This document shows positions 32,931 through 42,364 of a stretch of 64,000 bases of DNA, piece by piece. The notes under the pieces are model-generated. The model was given only the letters and a program-made list of their open reading frames with translations, was not told the origin of the DNA and searched no databases. How positions within the stretch are numbered: position 1 is the first letter of the stretch; each line of letters starts with the position of its first letter. The stretch is from the NCBI GenBank assembly GCA_020851565.1, contig JADZCN010000161.1, positions 37,287 through 101,286 on the forward strand, written 5' to 3'. Made by a program: the position numbers and the translations under genes. Origin of the DNA: Acidobacteriota bacterium. GTDB lineage: Bacteria; Acidobacteriota; Vicinamibacteria; Vicinamibacterales; UBA2999.

Positions 32931-34175
32931 ATGACTCGTCAGTCAGCTGCCATGATGATGGCCATCGTGTGCGCGATCGCCACGGCGATGTGTGCCCCGT
33001 CGTCGCCATCTTCCGTCGTCCCGTCCGCGCCCAAAGTGCGGATCCTCACCGAGCAGGAGGTCATCGACACCCTGGTGGGCTCGTCGATCCAGTCGACCCG
33101 GAACTCGAACACGGAAGGGATGATTCGACAGGCGAAGGCGCTGCTCGCCCAGGGGAAGCAGTTCACGATGGTGTCTGCCGATGATCTACCCGACGATTGG
33201 CACGTGGTCGCGGCGGCGGGCGGAGTGGGCGGGGGCGGGGCGTGGGAGCACGTGGTCGAGCGGACGAAGAGCCAGAACCTGCCTACCGTCGACAACACGA
33301 CAGTGGCCTCCGCAGAAGCGCTTGCCAAGCACCTCGGCGTGAAGTGGAACGCGGTCATTCGCAATGAAGCGGCCGGCGCGATGATGGGTGCCTTCAACTC
33401 CGCGATTGCCCTGGGCATCCCCGTGGTGGACGCCTGCCTCGCCGGGCGGGCGAAGCCTGAGTTGAATCTGCAGGTGTCGTTCATTAACGGGGTGTCCGGA
33501 TCGCCTGCGGCGCTGGTCACGCGATGGGGCGACACGATCATCCTTGACAAGACCGTGGACGACTACAGGCTTGAGGATCTGGCCCGCGCTGTCGCCGTGT
33601 CGAGTGGCGGAGGCAGTTCCATCGCCCGTAATCCGATGAGCGGAGCGGAGGTCAAGCGCGGGACCATTCGGGGAGCCGTCTCGGAGGCGATGCTGTTCGG
33701 GCGCACGGTTCGCGAGGCACGTGAACAGGGCCAGGATCCGGTCGATGCCCTCATCAGGGTCGCCAATGGCTTCAAGCTGTTTCAAGGAGTGGTGAAAGTA
33801 GCCGCGCCAAGGGGTGAGCGCGGCTTCAATTGGGAGGACGCAGAGCTTGAAGGGGTTGGCCCCTACAAGGGCCACACGTACAAGATCTTCGTGAAGAACG
33901 AGAACATCATCTCGTGGCTCGACGGCAAGCCCGATGTGCTTCCTCCTGACCTGATCTACACGCTCGACCCGAAGACCGGCGACGCCATCACCAGTCCCCG
34001 AATGGGTGGGTACCCACTCGGCATGGAAGTGGTGATCGTGGGCCGGGCGGCGTCACCCATGTGGAGAACGCCCGCTGGCATCGAGTTGTTCGGACCACGG
34101 CACTTCGGTTTCGACCTCGACTTCGTGCCCATCGAGGAGACGCTGAAGTCGCGACCGCGGTTCGGCGCGAACTAG
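32931..34175 (+). CDS. exported DUF917 (S-methyl-thiohydantoin-desulfurase-like) protein
   Basis: 414 residues from ATG 32931 (AGGAGAG upstream), with a signal peptide (MMMAIVCAIATAMCAPSS). The family pattern is complete: N-terminal ILTEQEVIDTLVGSSIQ, glycine loop GGVGGGGAWEHV, EAAG, PVVDACLAGRAKPE, RWGD, AVAVSSGGGSS, LKR-like VKRGTI, GFKLFQG, VKNENIISWLDGKPD, LDPKTGD, WRTPAGIE, and GPRHFGFDLDFVPIE. Cytosolic members work next to hydantoinase or oxoprolinase enzymes; the exported form is unusual. It is the fourth gene after sulfatase/TPR, sigma and anti-sigma, and precedes the TonB receptor. Confidence 0.88.
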   Translation: MTRQSAAMMMAIVCAIATAMCAPSSPSSVVPSAPKVRILTEQEVIDTLVGSSIQSTRNSNTEGMIRQAKALLAQGKQFTMVSADDLPDDWHVVAAAGGVGGGGAWEHVVERTKSQNLPTVDNTTVASAEALAKHLGVKWNAVIRNEAAGAMMGAFNSAIALGIPVVDACLAGRAKPELNLQVSFINGVSGSPAALVTRWGDTIILDKTVDDYRLEDLARAVAVSSGGGSSIARNPMSGAEVKRGTIRGAVSEAMLFGRTVREAREQGQDPVDALIRVANGFKLFQGVVKVAAPRGERGFNWEDAELEGVGPYKGHTYKIFVKNENIISWLDGKPDVLPPDLIYTLDPKTGDAITSPRMGGYPLGMEVVIVGRAASPMWRTPAGIELFGPRHFGFDLDFVPIEETLKSRPRFGAN

Positions 34176-34403
34176 CCCGAGTCGTGCTCTTCGGCGAGAT
34201 CCAGATCCGCCGTCAGGCGGGACAGTGGATGACGCCATCGGCGGCTGCAGGACGCGGCTCTTGAGCCGGGGCCGCGTTCTCGAAGCGTGCGCCGTCGCAA
34301 TCTGCGTCACGCCGCCCGAGCACGGCGGTCCAGACCTGCTCTCGGTGGGCGTCGTTCGGCGCTGCGCGTTGTACTCGCGGTGGTTGGTCGTCTGTAACAC
34401 TAC

Positions 34404-34427
34404 ACGACCCAATCGTTATTGAGTCGT
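34404..34427. promoter_or_regulatory. inverted repeat upstream of the TonB receptor
   Basis: ACGACcCAAT-CGTT-ATTGaGTCGT: 10-base arms with one mismatch, 50 bases before the receptor start, in an AT-richer spot of the 300-bp gap between the DUF917 gene and the receptor. It is a candidate operator. Nothing else is evident in that gap. Confidence 0.55.
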
Positions 34428-34477
34428 CAGATTGTGGCCCCGCTCCGTTCACGGCCTGGGTCAGAGGAGAAGTGCGC

Positions 34478-37288
34478 ATGGGTTTCGAGAGGCGAATGCA
34501 TAACCTGTTGGTGGCCGGTCTCGTCACCGTTTGTGTCTTCTTCGTCTCGACCGTCGCCTCCGCGCAGGTCGACACGGGCGGCGTCGTCGGCGTGGTGACC
34601 GACGACCAGGGAGCTGCGCTACCCGGCGTGACCGTCACGGTGACGAACACGGCCACGGCGCAGAGCAGGACCGTCGTGACCGACGAGGTTGGGCGCTATC
34701 GAGTGACGGCCCTCCAGCCGAGCCAGTACTCTGTCAGAGCCGAACTGGCCGGCTTCGCCACCGTGGAGCGGCCGGAGATCGTCGTTGCGGTTGGCTCGGT
34801 GGTCGACGTGAACCTGAAGATGGGGCTGGCCGGGCTGCAGGAGAGCATCACCGTCACCGCCGCCGCTCCGCTCATCGAGAGCACGAAAGCTGAGTTCAGC
34901 ACCGTTATCGGCCAAGAAGTGCTCCAGAGCATTCCGAGCAAGTCACGCAATTTCCTCGACATGACGCTGCTGACCCCGGGAGCGGTCGAGAACACCAGCA
35001 CGACGGCGCAGGGCGCGGGAACGAACATAGGTGGCTCGCGTGCGAAAGAAGCGGCGATTCTCGTCGACGGTTTCTATAACCAGGACGAAGGCTTCGCGCA
35101 GGTCAAGCAGCAGTACAGCCAGGACTCGATCCAAGAGTTTCAGATCGTTACCTTCGGCGGCAGTGCCGAGTACGGCCGCGCGATCGGCGGCATCGTCAAC
35201 GCGGTGACGAAGTCCGGTGGCAATCGGGTGGCCGGCTCGGCTTACGGCTACTTCCGTGACGACGCCCTGAACGCCACCAACTTCGCGGCGCGCAGCCGGG
35301 GGGCGGCGGCGCGCAGCCCCTTCCAGCGCCGCCAGTGGGGCGGCTCACTCGGGGCGCCGCTTATTAGGGATAAGACGTTCTTCTTCGGGGCCTTCGAGCG
35401 GACGACCGAGGACGAGCCATTCGACAATTCCATCACGGCTGCGAATGCGGCGATCATCGGCCTGCCGTCCGAGGATGTGGGTGACATCGAGCGCTACGCG
35501 CGCATCAACTTTGTGATGGGCAAGGTCGACCACACACTGAACGACAACAATCGCATTCAGCTGAGCTACGCGCTGTCGAAATGGGATCGCTTCAATCAGA
35601 GCCCGCAGGCGTTCCGGACGCGCTCGGCGGCCTACGGTCTGAAAGCGCCAGATCACCTGGCCATCGCCAAATGGACCAGCATCGCCGGGAACGGATCGTG
35701 GCTCCACGAGGTGAAGGCCGCCTACTTCCCGCGGTTCTACGGGGTCTACGGCAAGAACGTAGGAGGCCCGCCGCTGGTACCGGAGGGCGGAACCATTAAC
35801 CCGGACCAGCAAGACAATGCGTCGCCGCCGACCGTTACGATCACGAACGCAGCCATCTTCGGCGCCGCGACGCTCAACAACAAGATCGATACGCAGCCAG
35901 CTCAAATCGTCTATTCGTCCACGAAGTTCATGGGCCGGCACAGCGTGAAGTTCGGTGTCGACTACATGGCGTCGCACTACGATTACAACCTGTTCTCGCA
36001 GTTGAACGGCAACTACTCGTTCCCGTCGATGGCCAGCTTCCAGGCTGGCGCCTACAATCAGTACACGCAGGCGTTCGGCGACGCGCACAACCCGCGGTGG
36101 CACCACTACCTGTCCGGCTTCATCCAGGACTCGTGGCAGACGGGCAATCGCCTGACCATCAACTACGGGCTTCGCTACGACCTCGAGCTCAACCCGAGGC
36201 ACAAGGCCAGCGGCTTGTCGTTCGGCAACGACTACAACAACGTCTCGCCGCGCGTGGCGGTATCGTACGGCCTGAACGAGGCCCGTACGACCTACCTGAA
36301 GGTGGCCGCCGGAATGTACTACGACCGTCTGTTCCAGAATCTCTCGACGTTCTTCACGCAGCTGCGGGGCCACGAGCAGCTTGTCTCGGCGACTTGGACC
36401 AGGGCGACTCCCGGCGCCCCCGTCTACCCCGCGGTGTTCTCGGCGCGGCCGGCAACGCTGCCCGGTGGCGTCGTCAACTCCTGGCTCCTACCCGACGAGG
36501 TGAACGTCCCGAACTCAAGGCAGGCCGTCGTGACGATTGAGCACCAGCTCACCGGCAACATCGCCGTCTCGGGCAGCTTCATCTACACGAAGACGCTGAA
36601 TCGGGAGTTCGTCCTCGACAGGAACCTGGTGTGGGACGAGGCCACCGGCGCCTACGTGCGGCCCGATTCGGCCTACCGCCAGCTCTCCCAGTACCAGTTC
36701 TCCGGCGAGGCCGAGTACGTAGGCGGCATCTTCGAGATCAACAAGCGAGGTGCCAAGCTCGGGTTCTCCGCGAATCTAACCGTAGCGCGCGCCTACGAGT
36801 CGACGGCCAACTACGGCAACATGCCGAACGATCAGCGCGCGGGGATTGAAGCGGACTGGGGGCCGCAGACGGACACCCCAACGGTACGCGGCGTCATCAG
36901 CGGCTGGTACAACATGCCGTGGGGGCTGCAATTGAGCGGCGTCGTCCGCGGCCGCACTGGTACGGCCGTCAATCCAGTCGCTGCAGGACTCGATCTCAAC
37001 GGCGACGGCAACCTCGGCGATCGGACACCGACCTTCGGACGGAACTCCTTCCGTATGGACGGTAACAGTTCGACCGACGTTCGTGGGACCTGGGCACTTC
37101 CGCTGGGGAGAAGCGATTGGCGCGCCACGGTCTACATCGAGGCCTTTAATCTGTTCGATCAGGAGAACGTCCGTAGTGTGAACAATAACTATGGTCCGAC
37201 GCCGGGCTCGCCCCTGGCAAGCTGGATGCAGCCGCAGACGTGGTTCACCCCCCGCGAGATCCAGCTCGGGGTCCGCTTCTCGTTCTGA
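34478..37288 (+). CDS. Oar-like TonB-dependent outer-membrane receptor
   Basis: 936 residues; ATG 34478 lies 8 bases after GAGGAGA. Signal peptide (LLVAGLVTVCVFFVSTVASA), then a carboxypeptidase-regulatory-like domain (GVVTDDQGAALPGVTVTVTN, residues about 30-115), a plug domain (SRNFLDMTLLTPG, ILVDGFYNQDEGF, EYGRAIGGIVNAVTKSGGN) and a long beta-barrel ending in F (QLGVRFSF). It lacks an N-terminal STN signalling domain. Such receptors import oligosaccharides or peptides. Its position after sigma/anti-sigma/DUF917 suggests that it feeds the exported enzymes or is regulated by the sigma factor. Confidence 0.9.
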   Translation: MGFERRMHNLLVAGLVTVCVFFVSTVASAQVDTGGVVGVVTDDQGAALPGVTVTVTNTATAQSRTVVTDEVGRYRVTALQPSQYSVRAELAGFATVERPEIVVAVGSVVDVNLKMGLAGLQESITVTAAAPLIESTKAEFSTVIGQEVLQSIPSKSRNFLDMTLLTPGAVENTSTTAQGAGTNIGGSRAKEAAILVDGFYNQDEGFAQVKQQYSQDSIQEFQIVTFGGSAEYGRAIGGIVNAVTKSGGNRVAGSAYGYFRDDALNATNFAARSRGAAARSPFQRRQWGGSLGAPLIRDKTFFFGAFERTTEDEPFDNSITAANAAIIGLPSEDVGDIERYARINFVMGKVDHTLNDNNRIQLSYALSKWDRFNQSPQAFRTRSAAYGLKAPDHLAIAKWTSIAGNGSWLHEVKAAYFPRFYGVYGKNVGGPPLVPEGGTINPDQQDNASPPTVTITNAAIFGAATLNNKIDTQPAQIVYSSTKFMGRHSVKFGVDYMASHYDYNLFSQLNGNYSFPSMASFQAGAYNQYTQAFGDAHNPRWHHYLSGFIQDSWQTGNRLTINYGLRYDLELNPRHKASGLSFGNDYNNVSPRVAVSYGLNEARTTYLKVAAGMYYDRLFQNLSTFFTQLRGHEQLVSATWTRATPGAPVYPAVFSARPATLPGGVVNSWLLPDEVNVPNSRQAVVTIEHQLTGNIAVSGSFIYTKTLNREFVLDRNLVWDEATGAYVRPDSAYRQLSQYQFSGEAEYVGGIFEINKRGAKLGFSANLTVARAYESTANYGNMPNDQRAGIEADWGPQTDTPTVRGVISGWYNMPWGLQLSGVVRGRTGTAVNPVAAGLDLNGDGNLGDRTPTFGRNSFRMDGNSSTDVRGTWALPLGRSDWRATVYIEAFNLFDQENVRSVNNNYGPTPGSPLASWMQPQTWFTPREIQLGVRFSF

Positions 37289-37341
37289 CCTGCCGCTGGC
37301 GTGCGCGTGACGCGACCTGCGGGACGCGCCACGTCGCCGCG

Positions 37342-37370
37342 GGGATGGCTCGCGCTGCGCGAGCCGTCCC
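37342..37370 (+). terminator. strong hairpin after the TonB receptor
   Basis: GGGATGGCTCGCG and CGCGAGCCGTCCC form a 13-bp stem (one T-G pair) with a 3-base loop, 54 bases beyond the receptor stop. No T tract follows. Confidence 0.6.
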
Positions 37371-37499
37371 TCCCGTAGAACGCCGGGAAACCTCATCCGC
37401 CGGATAACCTGACACATCCATGCGGTAGACAGCGGGAGGCGGGGCGTCCGAGCGCCGGTCCCTCTTGGGTTCCTGGCAACCCACAATAGGAGTATCGGT

Positions 37500-38104
37500 G
37501 GCCTGGAATAGCGGTCGACGTCGATCCAGGCGCCAGGCGGAGTACACCGACTATCTCGTCTTGCGGCTCCGCCACGACGGCAACCAGTCGGTGCCGCCCA
37601 TGATGGCGATGCCGAACTGGAGGCACTGTGAGCCGACTCGCGGCCCAGCTGATTGACTGGACGCCGCCGCCGCATCTCGCCGCCGACCTCGCCGCCCAGC
37701 TCTGCTGGCTCTAAGCCGCCGAGTCTGACGCTCCGCCACCCCGCTGGTGGAGCGTCGCCGCAGATGGCTGTCGCGCGCCATCGATAAGTGGCAGATCCGG
37801 CTGGGACCGGCCCCCACCATTCTCGGACCGGCTGTGCTGCGGTCAGTCGTGGCCTTCAACTCCTTGGTCAGAGGCCGGTCGTCGTCCGCGACCGCACTGC
37901 TCACCCACAGCGACGACGCTCTGACCGCCACGGTCCGCCCGGGCCAGGTGCTGCGGCGCACCTCGCGCGTGCGGGTCATCCCCTTCGGCGCGCCGACGCC
38001 GTGTCCGTCGCCCGGGAGCGCGTCCTCGACGAGTGGATGGACGGCGCGGACTTCGAGCACCCGGCCGGAAAGTCTCGGGCCGCCAATGGGCAGCGACGCG
38101 AGTG
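37500..38104 (+). pseudogene. degraded paralogue of the anti-sigma-like protein
   Basis: Pieces in different plus-strand frames match the intact anti-sigma-like protein in order: RQAEYTDYLVLRL (compare QRLSDYIDGLVVQ), a segment around DALTATVRPGQVLRR (compare LVRPGQFLNRR), and DEWMDGADFEHPAGKSRAANG (compare TEWMDGADFSRVAGRHEENG). Several frameshifts and stops make it non-functional. It is cut by the IS256 remnant at 38,105. The matching sigma-factor remnant lies on the other side of that IS, in reversed order relative to the intact pair. Confidence 0.65.
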
Positions 38105-39271
38105 GGTAAGGTCCCGTCAAGTGGTGGAAATCGTCGCGCACCTTCCGCGAGCTGAGTAGCGGTCTACGCAATCGCAGCCAGGATCTCCTGCGCGGTTCTC
38201 GACAGCGACTGCGTGGCCGCCTGCTGCATCGACTCCGTGCTGAAGTAGCGGCGCTCGGCCACCGCCCACTCGTCGTCCTGTTCGATCAGGATGGCCCAGA
38301 CCAGGCGCAGCACCGCCGCGGGGTTCGGGAAGATCCCGACGCCATGCGACCGCCGCTTGATCCCCTTGTTGAGCCGTTCCAGCGTGTTGGTGCTGTGCAG
38401 TTGACGCTGATGCTCGAGCGGGAGATGGCGGTACACCAGGATGTCCTCCGCAGCGTCCTCGAGCAGCGCCGCGGCGCGCGGGAAGCGCCCTGCAGTCCCT
38501 CCGCCACCTTGCGCAGTTGGGCCAGCGCCGACGCGTAGTCGGGCTGCGCGAAGATGGTGCGGACGATGGCCGCAATCGCTTCGCGGGCCCCGTGGGGCAC
38601 GGTCGCGAGCAGGTTCCACATGAAGTGGACCCGGCACCGCTGCCACGTCGTGCCGCTGAGCTCGGTGCTGATGACGCGGAGCAGTCTACCTTCGGTGGTT
38701 CACTGACCGGGGAAGCTTACGCCCTGCTTCAGTCCTTCGTGCGCGTCGGAGATGGCGAGCCGGACCCCCTTCAGGCCGCGCTTGACCAAGCTCCACAGGA
38801 ACGCCGTCCAGTACGCGCGGCCCTCCGATGGCCCCACATCGACGCCCAACACCTGACGGTCCCCCTCGCGCGTGATCCCCACCGCCACGACCGTGGCCTG
38901 GCTGACCACACGGCCGTCCACGCGCACCTTGTGGTACGTCGCGTCGACCCACAGGTACCGATGCTCGCCCGTGAGCGGCCGAGTCCGAAACGCCGCGACG
39001 GCGGCGTCGAGCTCGGCGCAGATGCGCGACACCGCCGACTTCGAGATCCCGTCCACGCCCCGGGCCTTCGCGAGGTCATCGACCTTCCGGGTCGAGACGC
39101 CGTGGACGTACGCATCCTGCACCACCGCCAGCAGCGCATGCTCCGCGCGGCGCCGCGGCCGCAGCAACGACGGAACGTACGTCCCGGTCCGGCCTTTCGG
39201 GATCGCCAGTTCGATCGTGCCCATCCGCGTGTCCCACGTCCGCGTCCCGGTACCCGTTGGCTCCCCGCGAG
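38105..39271 (-). mobile_element. IS256-family element remnant with broken transposase
   Basis: The end GGTAAGGTCCCGTCAAGTGG at 38,105 matches the right end of the intact IS256-type element at 61,143. The transposase is readable on the minus strand in two main pieces: MGTIELAIPKGRTGTYVPSL through VRLAISDAHEGLKQG (39,224-38,700), then a disrupted insertion of about 50 bases, then QRCRVHFMWNLLATVPHGAR to about 38,164 with frameshifts. The 5' part of the gene and the left end are missing at the junction with the sigma remnant. Confidence 0.85.
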
Positions 39272-39629
39272 CCGGGCACCATTCCGTGGGTGCTGCGAAT
39301 CGCCAGGAACACGCTCATCGACTACTGGCGCACCGACAAGCGGCGCGACAAGTATAGCCTTCTCATCCACGACATCGACTGGTTGTCCGGCGCGGCGGCC
39401 GACTCCGAGGCCAGCCTGCGACAGCGAGAGCGGCGGTTTGAACTTGTCCGGTCGATTGCCAAACTGCCCGAGGCCGATCGGGAGTTCGTGTCGATGAAGT
39501 TCGTCGCCCATCGGACCAATCGCGAGATTGCCGCGACGCTGGCGATCCTCCGAGGCGGCCGTGAGCATGCGCCCCCTCCGTGCCCTGCGGCGGCTGCGGA
39601 CCCAGCATGAGGACGGGGGCTGGGACTGA
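39272..39629 (+). pseudogene. ECF sigma-factor remnant (regions 2.4-4)
   Basis: Starts abruptly at the IS junction with IPWVLRIARNTLIDYWRTDK, continues through LVRSIAKLPEADREFVSMKF and RTNREIAATL, then needs a one-base shift to give SEAAVSMRPLRALRRLRTQH and TGA 39629. It is clearly a paralogue of the intact sigma factor at 31,007. The N-terminal region 2 was lost when the IS256 copy and adjacent DNA rearranged. Confidence 0.75.
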
Positions 39630-39674
39630 CCGCGTTGAGACCGGTAGGGCGAGGCCCCGCCGCGACCGCGGCGC

Positions 39675-40904
39675 TCATCTCTCGAAGGTCGGTCGGCTCT
39701 TCATCACGTCCTCGATGGGGCGGTAGTCGAAGTCGAACCCGAAGTGGCGTGGGCCGATCACCTCGATACCCTTCGGCGTCCGCCACGCCGGCGAGTTCGC
39801 CGCGCGGCCCATCATGAACACCTCCGTACCCACCGGATAGCCGCCGAGGCCCGACGCTGAGATGGCGTAACCGGTCTTCGGATCGAGATTGTAGATGAGG
39901 TCGGGGGAGACGACGTCGGGCTTGCCGTCGAGCCAGGCGACCATGTTCTCGTTCTTAACCCAGATTCGGTAGGTGTGGCCGCGATACGGGCCGGTGCCCG
40001 CCAGTTCGACATCCCACCAGTTGAATCCGCCCTCGTTCTTAGGCTCGGCCTTGGCGACCGTGCCGCGGAACAGCGGATAGCCGTTAGCCACCCTCACGAG
40101 CGCCGCGGTCGGATCCTCGCCGCGGGCAGAGGCTTCGCGAACGGTCCTGCCGAAGAGGATTGCCTCCGAGAGGGCACCGGAAATAGTCGCCCGTTTGACG
40201 TCGCGGCCGCTGAGTACGCCACGGGCGTTCGAGATGCCTCCGCCGCTGGCCACGGCGAGCGCCCGCGCGATGTCCTCGTAGCGGTAGTCGTCGACCGTCT
40301 TGTCGATGAAAACAGTATCGCCCCAGCGGGTGACCAGCGCCGCCGGGGTCACCGACAGGCCGTTGATGAACGTCACCGACTGCTGGACCTCCGGCTTGGC
40401 GCGGCCGGCCGGACACGCGTCGACGACCGGCAGGCCGGCGAGCGTCGCGGTCTGGAACGCGTTCAGCGTTGCGCCCGCCGCCTCGTTGCGGATGACCGCG
40501 TCGAAGGTCTTGCCGAGATGCCTGCCGAGCTCGTTCATGGCCAGCAGCGTCGGGTTCTCTACGGTGGGCAGCTGCTGCTTCGCGATGCGCTCGGTCACGT
40601 ACTCCCAGGCGCCGCCGCCGCCGATGCCGCCGCCCGCCATGACCACGGTCCAGTCGTCGGGGATGTCGGCGGCGCTGACGACGCGGAACTGACGTCCCTG
40701 GGCAAGCAGAGTCCTGGCCTGCTTGATGAGCTGCTCGGTGTTGGAGGCGCGCGTGCCCTGTATCGCGGTTCCCACCATGAGGTCGACCACTTCCTGCTCT
40801 GACAGGACACGGATCGGCGGAGCTTGCTGAGCGCGCGAGGGTTCGACCACGAGGGCCGAGAGAGCAATGGTGAGGATCCCGAGGGCGTACCGTGTGAACG
40901 TCAT
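39675..40904 (-). CDS. exported DUF917-family protein
   Basis: 409 residues from ATG 40904, giving a signal peptide (RYALGILTIALSALVVEPSRA); the frame is open much further upstream but without resemblance. Family motifs: VLSEQEVVDLMVGTAIQGTR, GGIGGGGAWEYV, EAAGATLNAF, PVVDACPAGRAKPE, RWGDTVFIDKTVDDYR, ASGGGISNARGVLSG, VRVANGYPLFRG, WVKNENMVAWLDGKPD, GPRHFGFDFDYRPIE. It lies on the opposite strand to the module at 28-37 kb. A tiny C-terminal remnant of another copy follows upstream at 41,018-41,107. Confidence 0.87.
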   Translation of the reverse strand: MTFTRYALGILTIALSALVVEPSRAQQAPPIRVLSEQEVVDLMVGTAIQGTRASNTEQLIKQARTLLAQGRQFRVVSAADIPDDWTVVMAGGGIGGGGAWEYVTERIAKQQLPTVENPTLLAMNELGRHLGKTFDAVIRNEAAGATLNAFQTATLAGLPVVDACPAGRAKPEVQQSVTFINGLSVTPAALVTRWGDTVFIDKTVDDYRYEDIARALAVASGGGISNARGVLSGRDVKRATISGALSEAILFGRTVREASARGEDPTAALVRVANGYPLFRGTVAKAEPKNEGGFNWWDVELAGTGPYRGHTYRIWVKNENMVAWLDGKPDVVSPDLIYNLDPKTGYAISASGLGGYPVGTEVFMMGRAANSPAWRTPKGIEVIGPRHFGFDFDYRPIEDVMKSRPTFER

Positions 40905-41017
40905 GCTGAGTCTCCGCGTGGTGGCTCGTGCTGCGAGAGGCCTGACGGTGCGGCGGCTATCGTTGGACGGCGCACCTGCGAGAGCCGGCGCCAGTTGCCA
41001 GCTGTATCGTCGAACGC

Positions 41018-41107
41018 TCATGGTCGAACTCGATTGCGCTGCAGCTCCTCGATCGGCACGTAGTCGAAGTCGAACCCGAAGTGGCGCGGCCCGAAGCTCC
41101 TCGGGGT
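41018..41107 (-). pseudogene. DUF917-family C-terminal remnant
   Basis: Only FGPRHFGFDFDYVPIEELQR plus a few residues and a stop are left, the signature C-terminus of the family. The upstream sequence to about 41,260 (minus strand) no longer resembles any copy. Confidence 0.8.
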
Positions 41108-41359
41108 CGAGTCGAGGCACACCGACGCCACTGGAGTAGACGAGCGAGGTGCCGAGGTACAACACCGCGACGGCGAAGTTTACTTCGTGCGCCGGGCGTG
41201 ACGAAGATGCCGACCGGCGATGCAGAATGAGGGGCACGCCGGGTCGCTCGCGATCTGGACATTCGCCATGCATGCCAGTCATGGTGATGGTCGGGCTGTC
41301 TCCATCTGATGAGGCAGCGCCATCGCCGTTACGACGACGCGCCGGTTGTCTCGCAGTCG

Positions 41360-42260
41360 TCAGAGTTCGACCTCGACGCACCGACGCCATCGGCATCGAC
41401 CGCATCGTCGCCGTCGGTAACGACGCGGAACGTGCCGCCACCTCGCGCCGCACCCGGGTCGTCGAGCTGCACGGCGCCTCCGCGATGCTGGCGTTCATCG
41501 ACAATCACCCCCACTTTCTGAGATGGCGCGCTGGGCGGGGACGAAGCCGGAGCTGCTCAGCGCGACCAGTCGCTCCGACTTCGCCGAGCGGCTCGGCCGG
41601 GCGGCGCGGGCAAATCGGGGCCAGTGGTTCACCGGGCCGCAGATGGGACGAGCAGCGGATGGGCGACTAGCTGCCCACCCGCAGTGGACGACGTCGCCAG
41701 TCCCCGGCATGCCGGGGGCGGTGCCGCGCACTCGCCGGCACATGTTCCTCCTGAACGCGGTCGCCTTATGCCCAGCGGGCGTGGACGCCTGTCCCGGCGG
41801 CTGGCCGCGGTTCTGCGTTTCGCGCGCCAAGGCGTCATCGCTTCGGTGCATGCGGATCACGCCATCGACGACGGCCGCTGGGGCGGCGAAGCGGACCGGC
41901 CAGGCCCGGCTCGACGGGACTATGCCTTCGCGCTGATCCGCAGCGGCGCGACGGTGACGCTCGGCTCGGACTGGCCGGTGGCTCCGCTCGCCAGCATGTT
42001 AGGACATTTTTGCGCCTTCACACGCCAGTTGACGGCGCCAATCCGAGCGCAGCGCTCCCTGAGCAGAAGGTCATGGTGGAGCGGGCACGGTCGCCTACAT
42101 GGCCACCACTGGCTACGCTGGCTTCCTGGGAGACGCTCGTCGGACGCATCGCCTTCGGACACCCGGGCCACATCACCATGAACGACCGCGTCCGCCCCGG
42201 GTCCCGTCTGCGGACATCCGCTAGGCGGCGGATCCTGGTGAAAGGCAGGTTCGCTACGAG
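41360..42260 (+). pseudogene. decayed YtcJ-type amidohydrolase
   Basis: Successive frames spell the order of an Amidohydro_3/YtcJ protein: TDAIGIDRIVAVGNDAERAA, then FIDNHPHFL (metal HxH), ATSRSDFAERLGRAARANRG, GHMF-like RRHMFLLNAVAL, QGVIASVHADHAIDDGRW, ALIRSGATVTLGSDWPVAPL (metal Asp), and a VPSADIR-type end. At least three frameshifts and a premature stop interrupt it. These are exported or cytosolic metal-dependent amidases/hydrolases. Its place beside DUF917 genes fits a cyclic-amide theme. Confidence 0.7.
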
Positions 42261-42364
42261 GCCTGAGCCGATCCGGCCCGGCAATCCTGCCGGCGCGTCC
42301 AGTCCAGCCGGCTGTCGCCGTTGTACTGTTACGCCCGCTTCGTCTCTTCATCGGGGAGAGACAG

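Noticed and set aside
41108..41260. Coding extension of the DUF917 gene at 39,675 up to 41,504 as a 609-residue protein
   Set aside because: The part upstream of 40,904 has no family resemblance, and an N-terminal signal peptide appears exactly at ATG 40,904.
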